A stretch of 34,749 bases of DNA from the NCBI GenBank assembly GCA_016927695.1, contig JAFGME010000266.1:1-34749 (forward strand), given 5' to 3'. Positions 1 through 10,000 of this stretch are shown here, piece by piece (position 1 is the stretch's first letter; each line of letters starts with the position of its first letter). A model generated the notes under the pieces. That model did not search any database. It was not told the DNA's origin and was given only the letters and a program-made list of their open reading frames with translations. The position numbers were made by a program, and so were the translations under genes. Origin of the DNA: Bacteroidales bacterium (GTDB taxonomy: Bacteria > Bacteroidota > Bacteroidia > Bacteroidales > JAFGHD01).

Positions 1-28
1 AAATTCTAAATTATTAAAATTCAATATA

Positions 29-1081
29 ATGAAAACAACAGTAAAAACAGCCATCCTGATCGCAGCCCTGGCAGCATCTATGGCTTTGACGGCCCAAAGA
101 GGCCCGTGTTTCAGAAACGGCGGAGGGTATTATTCGGAAAATCTGAAAAATATGCTTCAGCTTACAGACGACCAGGCAGTAAAATTTGAGGCTGTGCGTG
201 ATGACTTTTTCAATGCACGGGCAGAAATTTTCGAAGATGAAAATTTAACGGTAAGCGACAGACGCGAAAAAATGCAGCAATTGCGCGACAATATGGATGC
301 TTCCATGAAAGATATCCTGGATGAAACCCAGTTTACCCTCTGGCTCGGACACCGTGAATATTCACCGGGGCAGAGGATGGGAAAAAACGGAAAGCCCCGG
401 GGCGGATGGATGGCTTCCCCGCCACAGGAAGTGATTGAACTCAGGAAAGGGTTTGACGCTGAATTGTCGGAAGATGAGAAGAAGCTGATTGCCGAAGTAA
501 GGGAAACCATGCAGCAAAACAGGGAAGAATGGGGGAACGGAGGGTTCTGCCGCGGACAGGGCAATGGCGCCGGCCCCGGTACATGTATGCTGCCCCTGCA
601 GGGGATCGTGGAAAACCATCAGGCCCGCCTGGAGTCAATACAGGATGAGATCGGCGGGTTCATAGCCGCCCGTTGTCCGCGCGGAGTAAACCCTGAGGAA
701 AGAGGCTTCCGTGGAAGACACAAGGGTTTCCGTAATCACAAGATTGATTTTGAACAGAGAAGGATGATGCATTTCCTGCTTCTGGATACAGAAAACCTGT
801 CCGGGAATATGGGCGCCACCGATGATGTATCCCTGATACTTTTTCCCAACCCGGTGGCAGATAATCTTTCCATACAGTTCGACAACCCTTCCGTCGGCAT
901 GGTGACTGTTGAACTGCTCGACAAAAACGGCAAGGTACTCCGGGTCATTGATGAATCCAACAGGCAGGCAGGAGGCCAAACCGTGATGTTCAACACCGGC
1001 AACCTCCCTTCGGGGGATATTTACCTCATCAGGGTATCGGGCGCGGAATTCTCACTGACAAAAAAATTCGTGGTACAGTAA
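29..1081 (+). CDS. Spy/CpxP-like exported protein with T9SS sorting domain
   Basis: A 350-residue exported protein of unknown exact role. Residues 1-22 form a signal peptide (MKTTVKTAILIAALAASMAL, then TAQ). Residues about 41-105 form a charged helical segment beginning LTDDQ, which resembles the LTxxQ repeat of Spy/CpxP-type periplasmic chaperones or metal-responsive proteins. A second, similar helical segment (about 132-180) is followed by a Gly/Cys-containing linker (GGFCRGQGNGAGPGTC). The last ~80 residues look like a Por secretion (T9SS type A) sorting domain: LFPNPVADNL, a beta-rich body, then GDIYLIRVSG and a basic KKFVVQ end. The domain assignments rest on motif resemblance only. The downstream outer-membrane barrel gene lies 49 bases away on the same strand, so the two are probably co-transcribed. 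The ATG start is well placed for the signal peptide. No Shine-Dalgarno sequence is visible, as is usual in Bacteroidota. Confidence 0.75.
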   Translation: MKTTVKTAILIAALAASMALTAQRGPCFRNGGGYYSENLKNMLQLTDDQAVKFEAVRDDFFNARAEIFEDENLTVSDRREKMQQLRDNMDASMKDILDETQFTLWLGHREYSPGQRMGKNGKPRGGWMASPPQEVIELRKGFDAELSEDEKKLIAEVRETMQQNREEWGNGGFCRGQGNGAGPGTCMLPLQGIVENHQARLESIQDEIGGFIAARCPRGVNPEERGFRGRHKGFRNHKIDFEQRRMMHFLLLDTENLSGNMGATDDVSLILFPNPVADNLSIQFDNPSVGMVTVELLDKNGKVLRVIDESNRQAGGQTVMFNTGNLPSGDIYLIRVSGAEFSLTKKFVVQ

Positions 1082-1130
1082 CAAATAATATTGTTTTTCT
1101 GTGGGTGAGGGATACTGATTTTTGCATGAT

Positions 1131-3956
1131 ATGAAAAGATGGATCATCCTGTTTTCCGGTGTGCTGCTTGCCTTCTCACTGAGGGCACAGCAGCACAGGC
1201 TATCCGGAGCCGTAACCGATGCCGGTGATAATTCCCCTCTTCCGGGAAGTACGGTGATAGTGACACAACCCGGAGAGGATCATACCGGGCAGGGTACCGT
1301 CACCGACGAAAGAGGCAGGTTCTTTTTTACCGTTAAAGACGGGACATACAATCTGCGCATCTCTTTCGTAGGATTCAAAACGTACACTGCTGAAATCACC
1401 ATAGCCGGCACGGATAAGGATATGGGTGTTATCCCGCTTTTGCAGGATGTGACCCGCCTGGGTGAAGTGAAGGTGGAAGAAAAAGCCCCGATGGCAGTAC
1501 AGATGGGCGACACGACACAATACAATGCAGATGCGTTTAAAGTGAATCCCGACGCCAATGCAGAGAACCTCATTGAGAAGATGCCCGGAGTGGTGGTTCA
1601 GGACGGGAAGTTACAGGCTCAGGGAGAAGAGGTTAAAAAAGTGTTGGTGGACGGGAAACCTTTTTTTGGAGAAGACCCAAACGCTGCGCTTAAAAATATC
1701 CCGGCCGAGATCATCGACAAAATACAGATTTTCGATGAGAAGAGCGAGCCGGCCCGTTTCACCGGTTTCGATGACGGACAGACGACCAAAACGGTCAACA
1801 TCATCACAAAGCTTGAATACCGGAACGGCAAATTCGGAAGGGTTTACGGCGGTTACGGCACCAACGACAGGTACAGCGCCGGCGGGGTGATCAATTTTTT
1901 TGACGACGATCAGAAGATTTCGGTATTGGGCCAGACCAACAATGTAAACCAGCAGAACTTCTCCCAGGAAGACCTGGTTGGTGTGATGAGTTCATCCGGA
2001 AGAAGAGGCGGTTTTCGCGGGGGACCTCCTCCCGGGGGCGGACCACCCAGGGGCGGAGGCGGCAATCCTTCAGGTGGCAGGGCCGGAGGCGATGCCGCCG
2101 ATTTTATGGTCGGCAGCCAGAGCGGCATCAGCCAAACCCACGCGGCAGGAATCAACTACACCGACAAATGGGGTGAAAAGACCAATGTCACCGGAAGCTA
2201 CTTCTTCAATAACACCCATAATGAAGCGGGCACAGCCCTGCACAGGGATTACCTCCTTACCGAAGACGCCGGGCAACTCTACAATGAAAGTGAAATCTCC
2301 GGGAGCGATGACTACAACCACCGTTTCAATGTGAGGATGGATTATGAGATCGACGACAACAACTCCATCCTGCTCCGGCCCAGGTTCAGCTTTCAGCAAA
2401 ACGACGGTGTCAGCCTCACGGAAGCGGTCACCAGTCAAAACGGGCTTTCCCTTAATCAGGCCTTCACTGACTTTTCCAGCGACCTGGCAGGGTGGAATTT
2501 TGGCAATGAGATACTTTACCGGCATATATTCAAAAAAGAGGGCCGCACCCTCTCACTCCGTCTTGACCAAAACTTTAATGACAACAACGGGAGCAGCGAC
2601 CTGTATTCGGAATACTTCTCCCTCAACGGAAGCCTTTCAGACACCGCTGACCAGTATTCCGGATCAGACAAATACGAACGCGCTTTCGGCGGAAACCTGA
2701 TGTACACCGAACCCTTAGCTGAAAACTACCAACTGATGATCAGCGGAGGCTCGGGCTACAGCTTCAACGACTCCGACCGGAAAACCTGGAACCCGGATGA
2801 TATAACGGGAAGCTATACGATCGTCGACACTCTCCTTTCCAATGAATTCAGGAGCGATTACACTACCCATGAAGGGGGGGCAGGGATCAGATACAATAAA
2901 AAGAAGATCAACTTTATGGTCAGGATGGCCTATGAGTATGCTGAGTTGAAAACCGAACAGATCCTTCCGGAGGAGGGCAACCTCAGGCGCACTTACAACA
3001 ATCTCCTGCCGATGGCTATGTTCATGTACAGGCCTTCCAGGAGCGAGAACCTGCGTATTTTCTACAGAACTTCCACTTCAGCCCCCACCATCGACCAGTT
3101 GCAGGATGTGCCCGACAACAGCAATCCGCTGCAGATCACGACAGGAAATCCGGAACTGAAACAACAGTTGCGGAATATGCTCTTCCTCAGGTATTCAAAG
3201 ACCGACACCGGCAAAGGAAGGGTGTTCTTTGCCATGATCCGGGGAACCCTCACCCACAATTACATCGGCAATCAGACCCTCACTTCTGTGAAGGATACGG
3301 TGTTGCCCAACGGGATACCATGGACGAACGGAGCGCAACTGATTCAGCCTGTCAACCTCAACGGGTATTACAATCTCAATTCGTTTATCACCTACGGATT
3401 TCCTGTTGTCAGGCTGAAATCAAACCTGAATGTAAGCCTGTCCGCAGGATACAGCCGCATTCCGGGGATCATAGGAACCGGAACCAACTATGCCCACACC
3501 CCGTCATGGGGAATGTTGGCGGCCCTCAGCAGCAACATCAGCGATAAGCTTGACTTTACCCTTTCGTCCAATTCGCAGTTCAGTTATTCATCCAACACAC
3601 TGGGCAGCCAGCTCAACAGCAGTTATTTCAACCAGCAGAGCAAGGTCAGGCTCTTCTGGAACTTCTGGCAGGGCATGGTGTTCAGGACAGACATGAGCCA
3701 TCAGTTTTACACCGGCCTGTCGGAAGGCTACAATGAGAACTTCTGGCTCTGGAACCTGGGACTGGGATATAAATTCATGAAAAACAGGCAGGCCGAGATC
3801 AATGTAAGCCTTTACGATGTCCTCGACCAGAACAAAAGCATCAGCCGTTCTGTGACCGACTCCTATGTGGAAGACAGCCGTACAGAAACGCTCCAAAGAT
3901 ACCTGATGGTCAGCTTCACCTACAACATCAGGATGTTCAGGGGCAATGACGGGTAG
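1131..3956 (+). CDS. Outer-membrane beta-barrel (TonB-receptor-like) protein with CarboxypepD_reg-like domain
   Basis: A 941-residue outer-membrane protein. I prefer the ATG at 1131 (MKRWIILFSG) over the TTG at 1122 in the ORF track because it gives a normal signal peptide ending near RAQ. Residues about 25-105 are a carboxypeptidase-regulatory-like beta-sandwich (LSGAVTDAGDNSPLPGSTV). A plug-like region follows (NLIEKMPGVVVQDG, then VLVDGKPFFGEDP, IPAEIIDKIQIFDEKS), and then a long beta-barrel rich in aromatic/Gly strands, ending in FTYNIRMF. This layout matches the Bacteroidota outer_membrane_beta-barrel family (PF14905-like) rather than a classic siderophore receptor, and no substrate can be read from the sequence. 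A Gly/Pro/Arg-rich low-complexity stretch (about residues 290-320) is unusual inside a barrel and is probably an exposed loop. The gene follows the Spy-like gene closely and converges with the alpha-2-macroglobulin gene. Confidence 0.85.
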   Translation: MKRWIILFSGVLLAFSLRAQQHRLSGAVTDAGDNSPLPGSTVIVTQPGEDHTGQGTVTDERGRFFFTVKDGTYNLRISFVGFKTYTAEITIAGTDKDMGVIPLLQDVTRLGEVKVEEKAPMAVQMGDTTQYNADAFKVNPDANAENLIEKMPGVVVQDGKLQAQGEEVKKVLVDGKPFFGEDPNAALKNIPAEIIDKIQIFDEKSEPARFTGFDDGQTTKTVNIITKLEYRNGKFGRVYGGYGTNDRYSAGGVINFFDDDQKISVLGQTNNVNQQNFSQEDLVGVMSSSGRRGGFRGGPPPGGGPPRGGGGNPSGGRAGGDAADFMVGSQSGISQTHAAGINYTDKWGEKTNVTGSYFFNNTHNEAGTALHRDYLLTEDAGQLYNESEISGSDDYNHRFNVRMDYEIDDNNSILLRPRFSFQQNDGVSLTEAVTSQNGLSLNQAFTDFSSDLAGWNFGNEILYRHIFKKEGRTLSLRLDQNFNDNNGSSDLYSEYFSLNGSLSDTADQYSGSDKYERAFGGNLMYTEPLAENYQLMISGGSGYSFNDSDRKTWNPDDITGSYTIVDTLLSNEFRSDYTTHEGGAGIRYNKKKINFMVRMAYEYAELKTEQILPEEGNLRRTYNNLLPMAMFMYRPSRSENLRIFYRTSTSAPTIDQLQDVPDNSNPLQITTGNPELKQQLRNMLFLRYSKTDTGKGRVFFAMIRGTLTHNYIGNQTLTSVKDTVLPNGIPWTNGAQLIQPVNLNGYYNLNSFITYGFPVVRLKSNLNVSLSAGYSRIPGIIGTGTNYAHTPSWGMLAALSSNISDKLDFTLSSNSQFSYSSNTLGSQLNSSYFNQQSKVRLFWNFWQGMVFRTDMSHQFYTGLSEGYNENFWLWNLGLGYKFMKNRQAEINVSLYDVLDQNKSISRSVTDSYVEDSRTETLQRYLMVSFTYNIRMFRGNDG

Positions 3957-4061
3957 TCGCCTGAAAATTTTACCGCACTAAAGCGAAATGCGAAGCGTTT
4001 TTCTATGTGAAGCAGTTATGCCGCCTGATGTAGCTGTTCATTTTTTGCAAACCAATTCAGT

Positions 4062-4081
4062 AGCGGTATAAACTTACCGCT
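4062..4081. terminator. Hairpin between convergent genes, possible terminator
   Basis: AGCGGTA and TACCGCT form a perfect 7-bp stem around a 6-base loop. It sits just before the end of the alpha-2-macroglobulin gene and about 105 bases after the barrel gene. No clear T-run follows on either strand, so intrinsic termination is only a possibility. Confidence 0.3.
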
Positions 4082-4084
4082 GCA

Positions 4085-7000
4085 TTACTGTTCACTGATC
4101 TCCACCCTTACCCCTTCGGAGTGGCTTCTGAACTCAGGGGCATACATGCACTGCACGGAGGTGATTCCATTGGAGAAATTCCCGGATTGAGATGCCACCA
4201 TGGGATATTCAAACACATAGACGCCTTTGGGCAGGTAGTCGAAAAAGAAATGTGCGGAAGCATCCTTAATACTTTCATAATATCCCAGCCCGCTGCGATA
4301 CCGGTAACCCGACAAGGCGTTCACCGGCTCGAAAGCCGGGGCCCGCATGTCTTTCATGTGGACATACTCCAGGTCCCTGTCGGTTCTCAGTTCAATCCTG
4401 ACAACGATCTTATCCCCGGTTTTCAGTTTTCGGTCATCAGTGATCTTTTCGATCACCGGACCGTCTTTTGTGTTTCTTTCCACAAACAATGTTTTAGTCA
4501 GGCTCAGGGGGGAATCCGCCGGGGTGATCTTGTCGGGATTCTCAAAATACTGCCAATACAAAGCGCCCCAGGCGATGCTTTTGCTTTTGCTGACCATCTT
4601 CACTTTGCCCATATCCGGGGTGATTTCCCTGCCGCTCCATGAAGTTTTAAAATAGCCGGTCCCTGCTTCTACCCTGCTGTCGTCCATTTCAAATGGATTG
4701 ACTTGCCTGCTGCCGATGGTGATTTCGGCCAGGTCGGTGTACTGAAGCCAGTCTTCCCCGCGCAGCAGCAAGGCATAGACTGCCTCTGCCGTGGCCCGGT
4801 TCGATTTCCAGTGTTGTGTTTGTTTTTGTTTCAGCAGCCATATTTTCATCTTTTCCACCGATTCATTGTCTCCGGCCACCTCTTCAAAAACCTCCATCAA
4901 TAAAGCATGGGTTTCAACAGGGGCCTCATACCACCGGTAGCCGGCGTCGCTGCGCCAGTACATGCCCATCTCGTCGCTGTAAAGCGCATGTTCTTTAAGG
5001 GAGGCAACAATTTTAGCAGGGGTTGCCTCATCACCGAAGCGTTTCAGCGACAGCGCCATCATTCCCTGAAGGTATTTGTTGCTTCCTGTCCAATAGGTTA
5101 CAGCCTGTCCCCTGAAATAATCAAATGCCTCTTTACTGTTGGCCGGAACCGGAACCTGCGCTGAAAAAAAGCTTCTTGCGTAAAGGTATTGTATGTGTAA
5201 TTCCCCGAGATGGTTTTCCTCAGGCCTGAAATCTTTTATTTCCTTCAACTTACGGTAGTCTTCACGTATTTGAAGATCCAGAAAACCGATGGCTTTTTTA
5301 ATCATGACCGCTGTTTCAGGATCCTCTTTCATGGAATACACCCCCAGGTTGTGCAGTTTTCCGAAGCCGGCCACTATGTTTTGTGTGATGTTTCTGCTTT
5401 CGGGCATTCCCTCGAACCAGGGCCATCCTCCTCCCGGCTTCTGTGTGTTCCTGAGTTTTTGAATTACAGAGTTCAACTCCTCTGACATCCTGTTGTTGTC
5501 GAAGAGCAGTGCAATGCGTTGTTTCTGCTCTGTTTCGCCGGATGCATCCCCGACCCAGGGCGTCTCTTCCAGCATCATGGCCTTGAGTTCCTGATTTTTC
5601 TCAAGCTGCGAAAGCAGGGCATCGGGCGTAAAGTTTTTCCATGCTTCGAACACCTCTCTGATCCGTGGCACGGAACTGATGATATGTTGCGCCAGGCTGT
5701 TGGCAAAATACCGGTTGAAGAGGTAGTCGGCCGATTCGTATTTGCCTTCCATCAGATAGGGCAGCGCCTGGACGGCATACCATGAAGGGTTGGAAGAAAA
5801 TTCAAGGGTAAGCCGGTGGTTGACCAGGGTGCCGGAACTGCCGGAGGTTTTGAGCTTCTCCAGATGAAAGGTTCTTGTTTCGCCTCCTTTCAATGGCATA
5901 GGCATGGATTCGGTCACCAGCACCCTGTTTTTCAGCACAGGGATGATCTTTTCCTCCCCGTCGCTGAAATATTCTGAAGTTGCCCTGATCCGGTACTTCA
6001 TGGCATCCACACCTGAAGGGATGATGATCCCCCAGCGGCAGGCATGACTTTCCCCCTTTGCAGCATCAAAAACCTGTGATGACCTGTCAGGTTCAGTCAG
6101 GATATCCAACAACTCCCCGGTCCTGAGGTCATAGAATTCGAGGGTGACGGTTCCTGAAAGGGGTTTCTCAGATAAGTTGACCACTTTGGCGGAGAAATTC
6201 ATCTCATCCCCCTCCCTGAAAAAGCGGGCGGGGTTGGGTACGACCATAAGTTCTTTCTGAGCGGTGATTTCTTTTACAAACTGCCCGTATTTCAGATCTT
6301 TGCTGTGTGCCAGGCCCATCAGTTTCCAGCGGGTGAGCGATTCGGGCAGGGTAAAGGAGATGAGGGTGTTTCCGTTTTCATCCGTTTTCAGGGCAGGGAA
6401 AAAGAATGCTGTCTCCCTGAAATCGCGCCTGATTTGTATTTCACCTCCTTTTTTCTTTTCAGGATGCGGGCTTACAGGCGCTTCCGGGGGAACCTCAACC
6501 TTGTCTGTTATCATGGCAACATTTGCATCCGGGGCATCATCCACCCTTCCCGGAAAAGCTTCCGGGGCTTCGGATTCCTTCGAAAGGAAAAGGTCCCTAT
6601 GGCCATATCCGCCATAATGATAAAGACCGAACCAGTTAAGCCGGTCATATTGAATAACCTTCATTGAACCTGAAAATGAGTCATAAGCCTGTATTGCCCG
6701 GCCCGAACTCAGTCCGAAAGCCCCTGAGGTTTCCCACCATGTTGAACCGTAAATCTGTCTGTACAGGCTAAAGTTCCAAAGGTTGAGGACAAATGCATCC
6801 AGAGAGGCGTCGTACATGGAGGCAAGCATTTCTGCAGCGAGGGCCTCTCCATTTTCTCCCTTCAGTGTGATCCTCCATTCCTCTTTCTGCCCTGGCTCCA
6901 GCCTGTCGCGGAAAGTATTGAAAACGAATGATATTTCCTTGTCGGAGAAAGGCACTTCCACATTGAAACTTTTTTCAACAGCCCTGTTGTACTTCACGCC

Positions 7001-10000
7001 GACGAGATGTACGGTAAAGCCCCCCCTCATCGATTCATCTACCGGTATCTCAAACATTTTCACACCATTGTGAATTGAGATTATCTCTTTCCGGAGGATG
7101 ATGCCTGCTTTGGTGACCTCATAGATCAGATTTAACTCATTCTCTGCCGTGGCGGCATAAAACCTCACCGTATCTCCGGGAAGGGCCTTATTGACCGGGG
7201 CATGAAACCAGAATGTTTCCTTTACCGGGGGACGGCTATCTTTCTTGCTGAAAAGGGTGAAATACCTTACCACCGTGACTTCCTCTCCGTATTCATCTTC
7301 AGCCGTCAGCCGGAGCGAATATCTTCCTGGGGTGAAATCCTGGTTTTCCAAAGTAATCAATGAGTCTGTTGCAGTGTTAAAAGGGGAGTTATAAACCACT
7401 TTTGCGGGCTCAAGGTTTTCAACAGCGCCTTCATTTGTGTACATGTCGTTTGGGAATTCGCTCCTGTATTCCTCTTCGGTCATCAAAAACACATCCGGCG
7501 AATGCCATTCTTTTCTCCTGAACAGCCTTTCAGGTTCTTTCAGCAGGGTGATCACAGCCGTTCCTTCAGCGGCGGTTTTTTCCCCGTTGAGGTTGGCAGA
7601 GATTACAGTAAACCACCGGAATTCATCAACATCCATAATTTCTTTTACGCCGGCGTCCAGCGTCAGGGCGTTGTACCCCACATTGACAAACGATTCCGAT
7701 GGCTGTGTTTCGCCGTTGATGTCAGTCACCTCGGCGATGATATGAAAGCTGAAAAACGGCCGGTATAACGCCGGAACTGCATGGTCGGGATAAGCAGTGA
7801 ACGATATCCGGAAATCACCTTCTTCACCGGTTTGCACCTCTCCGTTGGTGATCTCCGTTTGTTTTGAGGGATAAAAATAACTGGCCCGGCCCCTGTCATA
7901 CCAGGGAAAACGGGTTTCTCTCACCACCCTGTAAGTGACTGAAGCCTTGTCGATTCCAAAACCGGAAAAAGATCTGGCGGTTCCCCTGACTTCCACTGTC
8001 TGCCCCAGTTTGTAAGACCCCTCCGGCTGACCGATCACCACTTCGAAAGTGGGCCGCTTGTATTCTTCGACCCGGATGCTGATGTATCCGGTTTCGTTTT
8101 TTATGTTCATCATCCCGGTAAGTACACCCTGGGGAGCAGTGAAGCTGCCGCTGAACGATCCGTATTCATTGGAGGTGACTTTCACCCTGGAGATCTCACG
8201 GTTATTGACATCGGTGAATAGAACCTCCGAAGCGTAACCGGATTTGATCTCATGGCTTTCTCCGTATTTCTCCAGGACAATCCCTTTAAAATAAACCGTT
8301 TGCCCCGGCCTGTAGATAGCCCTGTCAGTGAAAAACCAGGTTTTGACCTCTTTTCTGATGTCGGGTTTATAGTAGCCCGACCTGTAGAAATGGTCGTCGG
8401 TCACCAGGCGGTCCTTCTTATATTGAATGTCGAGGTTGAAAGAATTGGGTTTGGTTTCGCTTCCCCGGAGCGCCGGGATGAAGAAATATCCTTTTTCGTC
8501 GCTGTTGTATAATTCGCCGGGCACAAGAACCTGTTTTCTTTCGTTATAGTCGAACTGACGGTAACTGATTTTCACTTTGGCGCCTGATAAAGGTGCGCCG
8601 CTTTCCCTGTCGAAGAGGTAATAGTGATAACCCTGCTCATTGTCTTTGCGGTCAACGTAGCTTATTCCGGAAATCCAGAAAGGGGCATATACCGTAAGAC
8701 TTTTACCCTGCCCAAAATCTTCGCCGGCCGACGCCAGAAGGATGTAAAAGCCGGGGGCCAGGCCGGGAACCCTGCACTCCGTGCTATGCGTTTGAAAATC
8801 ATTCGTTTCGGGGAACGTCACCCTCCATTCCTCCAGGGCTCTGATTCCCCTGATCATTTCCAGGAAATCTGCATCATTTCCGTATTCCCGGGTGTTTTCA
8901 TAGTATTCACCGTAATCCATCCCGATGATCCTGCAATGAAGACCGGAAAGATTCCGGTACTGAACCAGTGCAGGAAAGGCTTTGCCGGGGCAGTTTGCAT
9001 TTTCAAGGGTCATTTCCAGCATCGGTTTGAGGGCAAGCTCTTTCAAAACCGAACAGTTATCTGCCCCGTCGGAACCGGGAAAGCGGCTGATGACTTCGTC
9101 ACATTTTTCAAGGGCCTCTTTAATCCGGAAGCGGTATTTAAGGGTGGCCTCATCTGCGGGATTGTACATTCTGCCCGACCTTTCAAGCTCCGAGGCGATG
9201 GCATAACCCACCAGGGTGGAGGAGGGCTGTCCGGTGTGCGCTTTTTCCAGCGCTATGAGGGCATTCATATACAGGCTGTCCTTTGAGCCGGAGATAAAAT
9301 GACGGTGCACAAAATCCAGTCGCTTCAGCTCCACATCAATAAGGGCTGCAGGATCATCATCCTTTGCGTGAAAGGCAGCAAGCTCCTGAAGTAATTGCAA
9401 TGCGTGGAATTTGTTGGACAGGGAATCCTTTCCGCTGATGTTGAGCGAACTGAATTTTTCTGTTCCGGAAAAGTAATCCTCATTATCCAATTCAAATTTT
9501 TCAGCGGGATAGATAATGGCGGGTTCTTCATTCATAAAAAAATCTGCTGCCCTGTGGGCCAGAAAATCGTAAAGGGTGGGCCTGTAACGCTTTGAGTCCT
9601 TTTTCACTTCAAGGATCACATCGTAAAGTTTCAGGTCGGTAACCTTCAGCATACCGGCATCCTGAACGGAAAGCCGGTAGTGTCTGACCACATGATAAAC
9701 CAGGGTTTTCAGATCCCATGTTCCGGGGTCATCGCCTGCCTGTGCGGGCACAAGGGTTGACCTCTCATGAAACCTGAAACGGTTGGCGGTGTAATAGCGC
9801 CAGTATATCTCCGCTAAAACAGAATGCAGCGCCTGTTTTGCGGGTGGTTCTGCCTCGCTGATTTCTGTGCGCAGGTCATGTATGGCTTCCGCCAGATAGT
9901 TTTCCGCCGATTGGGATTGAAGCTTGATCCGGTACAGGATGGCTTTGATAAACTGGGGCGAATTGCCCTCATTTTTCGCATCGGAATATATCATGGTTAC

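Noticed and set aside
2872-2881. Run of seven G in the barrel gene as a phase-variation tract
   Set aside because: The run is short, in frame (Glu-Gly-Gly-Ala) and isolated; nothing else suggests slipped-strand switching.
8624-9286. 220-codon plus-strand ORF opposite the alpha-2-macroglobulin gene
   Set aside because: Long antisense ORFs are common opposite GC-richer genes; the minus-strand frame has clear family motifs and this one has none.
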